Shown here: positions 11,224 through 23,400 of the stretch, one piece after another
Position numbering within the stretch: the stretch's first letter is position 1
Layout of the letters: every line of letters starts with the position of its first letter
NCBI GenBank assembly: GCA_945910005.1
Contig: OX246747.1
Coordinates: 35,630,550 to 35,694,549, forward strand
Length of the DNA stretch: 64,000 nucleotides
Origin: Isoperla grammatica
Lineage: Eukaryota > Arthropoda > Insecta > Plecoptera > Perlodidae
Direction of reading: 5' to 3'
Position numbers and translations under genes: made by a program
Notes under the pieces: generated by a model
What the model was told of the DNA's origin: nothing
Databases searched by the model: none
Seen by the model: the letters and a program-made list of their open reading frames with translations, nothing else

Positions 11224-13972
11224 CCCCGGTAATATAGAAGCTGAAATAGGCTTAATCCGGAATTAATTGGTACAGAATTTTTTTATCAGAAGTTGTTTGC
11301 TATATATACCTACATACACTGAAGAAAGTTTACCGCCGTCCGACCCCCCTAATTAACGTTATTAATTAAATTGCGAAAATTAATTAATGCTTATATAGGC
11401 CCTAATCGTTATTTTCAAAGATTTTTATGATATTGTATATTAAATACATTAAGTAAGGACTTTTTTTAATAAGAACAACATTGAAAACCTGTATAAAGAT
11501 ATTTCGGCAAGCATTAATTAATTAATATCAATATAATAACATTTTTAATAAAATGGATCCCGTGTATAATTGGTATAATGGAATATATTGTTGATAGTTG
11601 TAAATACATAAGTAATAACATATGAAACTTCTGTAGAAAGTTTACCGAAATAAAAGTAATATTCGTATGATAAATCATCATAATTAATTAATACATTAAT
11701 TACCGATTGTTTAAAAGCAATACATATTTGAATGTATGCATTATGGGTATCAAAAGAAAGCTGCCGATACGTAGGTTTTAATGTCGGTATCTCCGGGTGA
11801 AGTAAAACAAAAAAACTACATTTTCGTTTTTTGGGGGGGGGGGGGGGGGGGGGGGCGCAGGCGCTTTCGCAGCGCCGTACGGGTACTTATTTGAATACCA
11901 GAGCTTACTAACTTTTATGTATATACATCAAATTCTAGCAATAACTAACTTGTTTCGTATGTTTTAAAATACCAGACATAAATAGCATTTCAAAATATAG
12001 TCAAATAGACCCGATGTGAAATAAACTCAAATTTAGCTAAACGAACAAGTATATCACTGACACACTTCAACAACAGAATAGTGATTTCACTACCTTCAGA
12101 TTATTTTACTATTTGAGTGTTCCAAGGCAAGATCAAAATTATTCTCTTGTGCATACTGTTTGGAATATAAAGCCTCAACCGCAATTGTCGGTATCGGGAT
12201 TGCAATCGCAATTAAGAAATCATAGAAGAGTTAACCTACATGGTTCTTATGGCGCTGTTCACAATACAATCTTAATGTCGTAATGATTTAGCATGAGAAA
12301 ATGTACGGTAACGATCCATCCCGACCCCGTATATGAACACGAATATGAATATGAATACGAGAATTTGGAATATGAAAAAATAAATAACAATTGCTTTGTA
12401 TTTTATGGAGGGATTGACTGCATAGTTTATACTTTGGTCTAGAGACAAATCTTATGAAGAGCTGCTATGCAATATGCATGCGTAGTACATCAAAAGCAAA
12501 TACTAAAATACCACTGTAGTAGTTGATGGCGACTATAATGGGCTATAAACAATAGCAAAATAAAAAACAATTCATTTTAAACGGAGTGGCATGGTAATAA
12601 ACGCACTACAATCCAGTTGAGCCCAAACATGACTGTTTGCTTGTTGTTTTTGCTTGAGCAGCAAACAAACTTTTCTCACCAACCCAATCAAGTGGTCATA
12701 TTATTGGTGTGTAATTAACAAATCAAGATTCACTAAGCTTCCTACATCGGGTCAAGACAATAACCTATCATAAGTCATAACAGTACTATACAAGCACAAG
12801 ATGATGCCGCACGTAGAGTCAGCTAACCATGAGAATTCTACCATCATTGCCTGGTGAATCACTGCAAAGTGAATCTTGGTAGACGGGTCTAGAATTTTGT
12901 ATCGGATTATATTATTGGCGGTGTTTAACGACGTACTCGACCCCTTAGGTCATATGACGTCTTCCGAATCAGGTCCATCTACATCGCGAGGTCGTCAATC
13001 GTCATAAAGGGAGTCCAGCAAGGGAGGGCAGGGACAAGTGGGAGAATGAATCATCAGTGGGATAGTGGAGGTGTAGGAATATCACTGGGTCTCCTTTCGT
13101 CACCTCTTCCGACCAGCAGGGTCACTCTGGGCTTATTCTAACCCAGGCCGTGGCGGGTCTTTTGTATCGGAGTAATCGAACCTCATATATCTATGAAGTC
13201 ACATCAATTAAATTGGGTAAACATTAAAATTGAGTTTACAAGGCGCTCTTTTACTTAACCCCCCCCCCCCCCCCCCTACAATATATTAGCCAAGAAAATA
13301 GGGTACATTTTCTTTTATCGCCCTGTAGAAGTACTTTTCCTAAAAACGACGTATTAATATCTTTCGATTGATACGTTTAACGAAACCTCTGCATCCCCCC
13401 CCCCCCCAGGATTTTTTTTTTTTTTACTTCACCTAGAGATACCGATATTAAAACCCACGTATCGGCAGCTTTCTTTTGATACCCATAATGCATACATTCA
13501 AATATGTATTCCTTTTAAACATCGGTAATTAATGTATAATTAATTATGCTGAGATATCATACGAATATTACTTTTATTTCGGTAAACTTTCTACAGTAGT
13601 TTCATATGTTACTACTTATGTATTTACAACTATTAACCATATATTTCATTATACGAATTCTACACGGGAACCATTTTATTAAAAATGTTATTATATTGAT
13701 ATTAATTCATTAATGCTTGCCGAAATATCTATACACAGGTTTTCAATGTTATTCTTATTACAAAAGGCTTTACTTAATGTATTTATTTAATGTACAATAT
13801 CAGACAAATCTTTGAAAATAACGATTATATAAGCATTAATTAATTAAAGCATTTTAAGTAATAACGTTAATTAGGGGGGTCGGACGGCGGTAAACTTTCT
13901 TCGGCAAACAACTTCTGATAAACAAAAATTCTGTACCAATTAATTCCGGGTAAAATTGCTATGTTACCGGGG
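11224..13972. mobile_element. Foldback DNA element with ~600 bp inverted arms
   Basis: The sequence from CCCCGGTAA at 11224 to a G-tract at about 11855 is repeated in reverse complement from a C-tract at about 13397 to TTACCGGGG at 13972. TA flanks both ends. The ~1.5 kb between the arms has no recognisable coding sequence. Arms differ by scattered substitutions and small indels, so the copy is not brand new. Confidence 0.8.
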
Positions 13973-14169
13973 TATCAGTGGCTGTTCTTGGTACTCGTAA
14001 AAGTAGATTCAAAGCCACGCCCAGTATCCCAAACCTGGGCGTTACTGTGCTAGGTTCCCGCAATGATACAAACAACACTGTTGATACCGAGTTAGCATAT
14101 AATAAACATGGGCAATGTACATTCGGATAGAATTACAGACAATGACCATAACAACTACGCGGCAGCTTA

Positions 14170-14335
14170 TATACGACACGTCATTGGGTTCCCGTTCCCC
14201 CCACAACGACGGTGTTCAAACTTCAAACAAATCATCATTCTCTGTTCGTGTGTTGCCGTTGGAAGACCGTTCATTCTGTTGTGGACAGTGGACCTGGCGT
14301 TTCTCTTCATGATCATCGTCTAGGCCTAGTCATAG
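14170..14335 (+). promoter_or_regulatory. Cyclin A upstream region and 5' UTR exon
   Basis: An untranslated exon ending at 14335 is inferred from a strong donor (ATAG/GTAAGTAAG). The next exon starts at 14436 after GACAG, giving a 100 bp intron. An inverted CCAAT box (ATTGG, 14183-14187) is followed by two TTCAAA hexamers (14215-14220 and 14222-14227), the reverse of the CHR motif TTTGAA used in G2/M promoters. The transcription start is not known. Confidence 0.35.
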
Positions 14336-14453
14336 GTAAGTAAGATTATTCACTTCATAATTATTGTCCACATTTGATTTTTTCTCAAATTTACTCTGTC
14401 AATGAGCAAATTCTAATTGAATGCTATTCTGACAGTTAAGAATTTCGACCAAC

Positions 14454-14636
14454 ATGGCCTCTTTTCGCATCCATGAAGAGAAGGAGAACTTAGGCTTTCT
14501 CCGCCTTTATGAACGTAAACGACCACAACCAATTACACGGGCTACTAAGGTCGTCGAACAAACACAGAAGAGGAGTGTACTCGGTGTTCTTAATAAAAAC
14601 CCATCTCGCCCTCAGTCACAAAAAACATCTAAACAG
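14454..14636 (+). CDS. Cyclin A exon 1: KEN box and D-box
   Basis: Starts at the ATG after AATTTCGACCAAC and ends CAG/GTGAGT, 61 codons, phase 0. The 3' 107 bases, from ACCAATTACACG on, are repeated almost exactly in exons 2 and 3. Confidence 0.9.
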
Positions 14637-17406
14637 GTGAGTAAATCATGGCGAGGTAAGCTAGGGCCTAGGCCTAGGTACGCCAACGCCAAGGCTCTGC
14701 TTATGTCTACTGTCTAGCCTAGGCCTTGGCCGTAGACCCTCGACATAGACCCACACTATTGCTTACGCTGTTTCCAAAAGCCTAGGCCTAGCCTAGGCCT
14801 ACTAATTTATTTCCTCTAAATTATTAATCATCTGGAAGTAAGTCTAGGTCCTTAGCCAGGCCTAATCCCGAATATGCATCTAGGCTAGGGGCTAGGCCCT
14901 ACATCTTTCGGAATACTTTGGCATATATAGGCCTATCTCATAATATGCCCAGTGCCCCAATTTTTGTTATGTTTTATTTTTAGCAAAAGGCTTGATTTTA
15001 AATACTTCCTGTAAGCTAGAGGATAGGTAAGCCTAGGGCCTAGACCCTCTGGTAATATCGGCTTAGGTCAATACGTAGGCTAGGCTAGGTAGGCTAGGCC
15101 CTATCCCGATATCGGTTTTTGGTCACTGTTTACAGTGAGAGGTAAATTTAACTAACTTTACTGCTGCTGAACTCTAAGATACATCCATTGAGAGCAAGTG
15201 ACTTTCCAGATATTGCTTCTGTTATAGCTTAGTGAGTTCAGGATCTACACATTTTGCACGACTACAACCTTGATTAGTAAGACCTAGGCCTATTCCTATT
15301 TTGGCCCTGGAACAAATTGTAAAAGCTTTTCGACGTTCAAACATTAACACTGTTCGGCCCTAATGCCTTCTTTGATAGAATCCATTGTCATAGGCCTTTT
15401 GAATTCATTCATGACTGATGACTGATTACTTTTTCTCCCAGGATGTTTTTGCTCGAACTAAAACTCAAACGGCGACTTTCTCCATCCTTGAAGACAGTGA
15501 GGTCGACGAGAACAAACCGCTTCAAGTACAAAAAACAACGTACGACTTACGCAATGCAAAACCAATTACACGGGCTACTAAGGTCGTCGAACAAACACAG
15601 AAGAGGAGTGTACTCGGTGTTCTTAATAAAAACCCATCTCGCCCTCAGTCACAAAAAACATCTAAACAGGTGAGTAAATCATGGCGAGGTAAGCTAGGGC
15701 CTAGGCCTAGGTACGCCAACGCCAAGGCTCTGCTTATGTCTACTGTCTAGCCTAGGCCTTGGCCGTAGACCCTCGACATAGACCCACACTATTGCTTACG
15801 CTGTTTCCAAAAGCCTAGGCCTAGCCTAGGCCTACTAATTTATTTCCTCTAAATTATTAATCATCTGGAAGTAACTCTAGGTCCTTAGCCAGGCCTAATC
15901 CAAATATGCATCTAGGCTAGGCCCTACATCTTTCGGAATACTTTGGCCTATAGGCCTATCTCATAATATGCCCAGTGCCCCAATTTTTGTTTTGTTTTAT
16001 TTTTAGCAAAAGGCTTGATTTTAAATACTTCCTGTAAGCTAGAGGATAGGTAAGCCTAGGGCCTAGACCCTCTGATAATATCGGCTTAGGTCAATACGTA
16101 GGCTAGGCTAGGTAGGCTAGGCCCTATCCCGATATCGGTTTTTGGTCACTGTTCACAGTGAAAGGTAAATTTAACTAACTTTACTGCTGCTAAACTCTAA
16201 GATACATCCATTGAGAGCAAGTGACTTTCCAGATATTGCTTCTGTTATAGCTTAGTGAGTTCAGGATCTACACATTTTGCACGACGATAACCTTGATTAG
16301 TAAGACCTAGGCCTATTCCTATTTTGGCCCTGGAACAAATTGTAAAAGCTTTTCGACGTTCAAACATTAACACTGTTCGGCCCTAATGCCTTCTTTGATA
16401 GAATCCATTGTCATAGGCCTTTTGAATTCATTCATGACTGATGACTGATTACTTTTTCTCCCAGGATGTTTTTGCTCGAACTAAAACTCAAACGGCGACT
16501 TTCTCCATCCTTGAAGACAGTGAGGTCGACGAGAACAAACCGCTTCAAGTACAAAAAACAACGTACGACTTACGCAATGCAAAACCAATTACACGGGCTA
16601 CTAAGGTCGTCGAACAAACACAGAAGAGGAGTGTACTCGGTGTTCTTAATAAAAACCCATCTCGCCCTCAGTCACAAAAAACATCTAAACAGGTGAGTAA
16701 ATCATGGCGAGGTAAGCTAGGGCCTAGGCCTAGGTACGCCAACGCCAAGGCTCTGCTTATGTCTACTGTCTAGCCTAGGCCTTGGACGTAGACCCTCGAC
16801 ATAGACCCACACTATTGCTTACGCTGTTTGCAAAAGCCTAGGCCTAGCCTAGGCCTACTAATTTATTTCCTCTAAATTATTAATCATCTGGAAGTAAGTC
16901 TAGGTCCTTAGCCAGGCCTAATCCGAATATGCATCTAGGCTAGGCCCTACATCTTTCGGAATACTTTGGCCTATAGGCCTATCTCATAATATGCCCAGTG
17001 CCCCAATTTTTGTTTTGTTTTTTTTTTATAGCAAAGGCTTGATTTTAAATACTTGTTTGTTTGTTTATTTATTTTTCCCATTGGTGGATACAAGGATGTT
17101 ACATCATGAAATGAAATTTGTATGCTCCAATAAGATCTGATCTTGAGGCGGAGCATACTTTTTCTTATTATTAACATGAAAAATACATGAACAATACATT
17201 AATAATAACTACTAATCAACTACTGCTAACTAATAACCAGAACCTAAAACAAGTTTGGTTTTGGTTATTTATTTACACTTGATTACATGAACAATACATT
17301 AATAATAACTACTAATCAACTACTGCTAACTAATAACCAAAACCTAAAACAAGTTTGGTTTTGGTTATTTATTTACACTTGATTACATAAACTACAACTA
17401 GTATAA

Positions 17407-17450
<44 letters not shown>

Positions 17451-20400
17451 TAATAATGAAAATATTGAAAGTAAAATAAAACAACATAAATGCAAAGGGT
17501 TGCAACAAACAATTTTAGTGATACAATTAATTTACAATGTATGCTATTTTAAAGATATACAATTTATAATGATAAATTGGCTATTGGACGGATACACATG
17601 TATCTTCTACTCTATGATTTAGTAAGGTAGGAGTGTGTTCTAATTTTATAGTAGTAGTAAAACATATCTTACTGCTCTGTTCCATATGCATTTATACCAA
17701 AAAGTAGTGACTTGCTCCTTTTTACTATTTTTACTGTGACTTTAGAATTATAGTAACATAATTCCAAGAATTAGTGTTTCTGTTTCATCTTTATTGTCTG
17801 GGCAAGTGAGTGCTGTTTACTGGCGATTCCTAGAGGGAAGTTTATTATTTACGACATCAGTAATTTTGCAGACAGAGATATTTTTTAGCCATGTCTTTAT
17901 GGCTGAATTAAATGTAGATTTGCTCTTTAGTTTTCTGATTTCTAGAGGAACTATGTTGTATAACTTTGGGCCTATGTAAGCGGCATGCCTCTGCTGGATA
18001 CCTTTGTTTACTCTAGGGATGAATATATGCTTGTTGGTTTTAGAGCGAGTGTTTATCAAATGGTAAGACGTTTGGATTGAGTAAATTTTTATTTTATTAG
18101 CGTGAATGGAGCGTGAAATAGCTAGAGCGTACAATTTTCTTATTTGTAGAATTCCCGCCTCCGAGTACAGTTCGTTAGTGTGGTAAGTGTGCTCTTTTTT
18201 ATGTATTATTTTTAGGATTGTATTTTGCGCGGTCATGAGTGGTCGAATGTGGAAATCGTATGCTCCACCCCATGTGGAGCATACGATTTCCACATTCGAC
18301 CACTCATGACCGCGCAAAATACAATCCTAAAAATAATACATAAAAAAGAGCACACTTACCACACTAACGAACTGTACTCGGAGCTAGAGGATAGGTTCCT
18401 GTAAGCTAGAGGATAGGTAAGCCTAGGGCCTAGACCCTCTGGTAATATCGGCTTAGGTCAATACGTAGGCTAGGCTAGGTAGGCTAGGCCCTATCCCGAT
18501 ATCGGTTTTTGGTCACTGTTCACAGTGAAAGGTAAATTTAACTAACTTTACTGCTGCTGAACTCTAAGATACATCCATTGAGAGCAAGTGACTTTCCAGA
18601 TATTGCTTCTGTTATAGCTTAGTGAGTTCAGGATCTACACATTTTGCACGACTACAACCTTGATTAGTAAGACCTAGGCCTATTCCTATTTTGGCCCTGG
18701 AACAAATTGTAAAAAACACTGTTCGGCCCTAATGCCTTCTTTAATAGAATCCATTGTCATAGGCCTTTTGAATTCATTCATGACTGATGACTGCTTACTT
18801 TTTCTCCCAGGATGTTTTTGCTCGAACTAAAACTCAAACGGCGACTTTCGCCATCCTTGAAGACAGTGAGGTCGACGAGAACAAACCGCTTCAAGTACAG
18901 AAAACAACGTACGACTTGCGCAATGCAAAGCCTCAATCGAAGAAACTTCCTCTTGCGAGCAAACCAGTGGCCAGCTTGCCGTCCGTCGTCACCAACGGCC
19001 ATCGGCCCCCGCTTCAAGAGTTGCCGGTTCTTGCACAGGAAGAAGATGGTGGGGGTTCACCCATGGTGTTGGAGTCTTCCGTAGAAACAATTATTGTCCG
19101 TGCCGAGGTTTTGCACATTCAGCCCACTTTAGACCACCTGCTAGAGTGCGAAGAATACAAAGACGAGATTTATGCTCATCTCCTTGAAGCCGAGGTATGA
19201 GTGTGGAAAAATATTTATTTAAAATTAGTATCTTATTTGAAATGCCTACATGGTAGTCCATACATGTTTGCATGCATCTGTTTAAGTACCGGTACCACGG
19301 AGTAGGCTTATTCAAATGTTTGGTTCTAGATAAAAACCACTGTAGGACTTTAACACGGTTAGCCTGAAAAACTTTCGATGGCATCCGGTCTGTACAATAT
19401 TTTGACAGCCTGTGTTCTGCCATTCTTAAGTATGACGAGTAGATTTTTGCATTTTTCATTTATGTTAAAAGATATAGCTATAGTATTTCTACTCTCTAGT
19501 AATTATGAATTATATTTATGTAATTCGGCACTAAATGTTGCAGATATGATCTCTGGCGGCGAAATCGTAAAGTAATAGCTAGAGGGCAACAAAGCCGCTG
19601 GATGTCATTTGTCAGTGTCATTTGTCAGTGTTTATACGAGAATGGCAACGATTCCAAAGAAACATAAGCGATATTGTTGCGTCAGTGAATGTCCAGCTTT
19701 GCTGGATATTTGCTGGTTGCGTTTTGTATCCAAGATACCTTTGATATTATGGGGATATTGGATCAGGGGACACACCAAGCATCCGAAGGCCCGAAGTTCA
19801 TGTTCTGATCATAATGTTAATTAACCACATGCAATTTAAAGGCCACTGATTAACACTGCCTCTCTTTCATTGAGGTTCCTTTGGGCTCTATTTGCTTTCA
19901 AATATATGTATATTTCAGAATAAAGTTAAAAATTTACTTTGCGCAATAACATGTTTAGGCGGATCCATGATCTCCTGTCAGTTTGTTACCCTCTAACAAT
20001 CGGCCATGTTGCGCAGCAGTGGTGCTATCTCTTGACACATTTAGTGTCGAATTGAATAGACTTTACAGTCAAAGCCCACTTAACACAAAGCTGAATGGAA
20101 ATTAAATTTTAGTTTGTTAAAACCAAACTTTGTTTCCATGTGGATTGATTTGATTTGTTATAGAAATTATAGTTGAGGGTGTCGGCCTATTGTTAGGTGT
20201 GGGCTTGTCGGCTTGACCACTTGAAAGTAGATTCGACATGCGATGATTAAATAAATAAATTCACATTTAGAGTCTACCCACTCAGTAACGAAACTGATTT
20301 GCAGTGGGGGACTTTAATTTAAAGCGACTAAACCAACCCTGTAGGCTTCGAACACCATCGACGAGTGAGCGATAACCAATCAAAGATCGATATTTCAAAT

Positions 20401-23400
20401 ATACGAAACGTATGAATCAGTGATTGGACAGTGCGAACACCTGCGGACAAATGCCAGAATCAACAAGGCCGATTCAGAACAACTTTGAATTTATTGAGTG
20501 CTTCGTTGCTAGGACGGCTCCAAAGTCACCGTTTACTTATTGCTAAGCCAAGAAGTGATGGAATTGAATCCACATTAGAAGTTAAAAAACTTCTGCCTGA
20601 AGCGGGATTTGAACCCGGGACCTTCTGCATTGGTTACAGACGCGCAACTGCCCCAAGCCATACTACATGAGGAAGCAACCCGACATCTCGTACTCGATGC
20701 GCTCAATCGTGGTGGACTGGCTGGTCGAGGTCGCGGAAGAGTACAACCTCCAGACGGAGACCCTCTACCTGGCCGTGGGATACATCGACCGCTTCCTCAG
20801 CTTCGTGTCGGTGGTGCGCAACAATCTTCAGCTGGTCGGGACGGCGGCCATGTTCATCGCCTCGTGAGTTGGCTTACAAGTACACTCGTAATGTCTAGGC
20901 TCATTTCACTCGAGAGTGGAGGCAGACCATGACTCCGATACAATGTATTGCATTGTAACAAAGTTTGTTGCTGCCAAGTGCTTCCGGTGTCGGTGATGTG
21001 TTGGATGCGGTTGATATTTGCAGTGAGCTTAGTCTTCTTCTTCTTGTGCCCGCATTTTTGGTTTACTGGGCCATCATGCATTTTCTTGTTGTCCAGTAGA
21101 GCCTAATAGTGACAGTGATGTGGATTATGATAATGTGCAAAGTTAACTGAACCAAAATAAAAATGCATCTATAAATTAACCCAATTTTGAAGGCTCTGCT
21201 CCAAAACTAAGGATGACTTCGGATATCCGGAAACCGGTTCGGAACCGGTTCCCAATTGCAATCCGGTTCCATTTTTTGGAACCGGTTCTATTTTTTTCAA
21301 ATGCTGTTGGTACGACACTGGTAAAAGCGCGCAGCGAGCCACCACAATCGTCGCCGCCGGTGTCGTCTGCTAATGTAGGCTGACCGGTTGACCCACCCCT
21401 ACTGCACGCCAGTAGCTCTTTGTCTTTCGTGCCCCAAACAACGTGAGTGATTAGTTGACACTTGACAATGAGTGCTTCAAGTAGGGCCTATGTTAAACAA
21501 AGGGAAATCCACTATGCTTAGTGTCACATAAATATTATGTGATATAAACAAAATTAAAATGTTCAAGAACCGGTTCTGAACCGGATCCGGCGCGGGAGGA
21601 TCCGGTTCCGAATTATTAGATCCGAAGTCATCCCTATCCAAAACCAAGCTTTTTTTATCCGTACTTGCCTCAGCTTAAAGGGATAGTCTGGTGAAAAACT
21701 AAAGAACTACCATTTGTAGATGTCCACCTTAAAATATAAAAAACATGACTAAAAGATACCATACTTTAAAAGCAGGCGGTTAAAAAATTAAAGAAAACGC
21801 GATTATTTGGTTTGGTGCTACCAAGTAGCACCGAGCAACTTTTCTCATGGTAATTCCCATATAAAAAAAATGTTGCCTTGAGAAAGTAAAACCACCGCTA
21901 AAATAGGGCACTGATCAAAAATCGATCAGGAGGTTTAATGTGCATCGTTTCTCTACCGATAACATGCTTCTTAGTACGAACGTTTCCTTCTACTACATAC
22001 CCTGCAATTAATTTTTTTGTGACATGATGTGTAGAAAAGTTGCAATCTGTTTTGAGCGGTACTGTGTCCGCAGTCGCCGAGCGTTTCGCGGAGCGCGGGC
22101 TGGTCTCGTGTAACACAATGAGTCCTCTGTCTATCGGGAAGGCGCCAGCGACCTCAGAACGGATACAGTTACACTACGCTTTAGAAGAAAAATGCAGCAA
22201 GAGCTGCCGAAGGGAATCTAGTAGAATAGCTAATTGTTCACTATTTTTTTTCTTGCATTGAAGCAACCTATATCAATTGTATTTTACACATAACTGAAGT
22301 TCATGGACTAATGACTAATTGGTGATTTTTTAGTTCTTCATCTGACTATCCCTTTAACTTAAAACTTTTGGGCTTACCCACCAGGTCTACATTGCCAATG
22401 TCACCCTAAGTCAGAAACATTCTTCCTCTGTAGCCTAGAGGATCTATGTTGTCATTTGAACCAATGTTTTCCATTAATTTTCCCATGACGTTGAGTGACC
22501 GCAAAAAACTTGTCCATCATCCATAGTCGATCGTGTTCTGTTTGAGTTGGAAACTAACGTATCTGGTTATTGTCTGTTTGGCAGTAAATACGAAGAGATC
22601 TATCCACCACACGTGGGCGACTTTGTGTACATCACCGCCGACCATTACTCCAAGAAACAAGTGTTGCGCATGGAGCATCTCATCCTCAAGGTTTTGTCAT
22701 TCGATATTTTGCGCCCGACCACGCTATGCTTCATTGTCAACTTCTGTTCGGCGAGCAAAATCGGCGAGAAGATCAAGTTCCTGGCGATGGTAAGCTCTTT
22801 GCTATGGACTGCAATACATTCCTCGTTATACACTGAACGTTCGGTGCATTGTTCACATTATCATTCTTTTTCTGCAACATTTGGGAGTTTCGTTGTCTTA
22901 ACGCCCCCAAATGTCTGTTCTTTAGGGGCTGGGGCTGGAGAGCCCCATTGGCCGGTGCCTCAATACTTCCGTGAACAACCTTGACTTTTAAAAAATATAT
23001 TTATTTTATTGTGATTTTCTGTTTCCTAATGAATCACTCAAGACATCTCAGTTGCCAGAAAATGTTTAAGGCTTAACTACAAAGAATATTCTATTCTTGT
23101 TTATTTTGAATAATCATAATGTCCATTTCATTAGTCATTTTGGCACTTACGTACCTAGTCTATCCATTTTCATTTCATTTCATTTCTTAGCTGTATAACC
23201 ACAATACAAGATTGTATGTACATGTGTATTGTACATTACTTGGCTTATTTCAATTTACTCTCGCCGACTGGACCAAATCATTCCGTGGGCCTCATTTAAC
23301 CCTAGGGTCACAGTTTGAGCATTCCTGCTTTAACGTCTACTCCCACTTAACTTGCCAAGCTATTTAGCTTCCCACTAAACTGCATTTTATTTGTTTGTGT

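Noticed and set aside
20585..20672. Functional tRNA gene on the minus strand
   Set aside because: A- and B-boxes and two arms are visible, but the acceptor stem does not form, U33 is missing, and it is attached to a SINE body with a tail.
22533..22984. Separate gene overlapping cyclin A exon 6
   Set aside because: The frame is the exon plus read-through into its intron.
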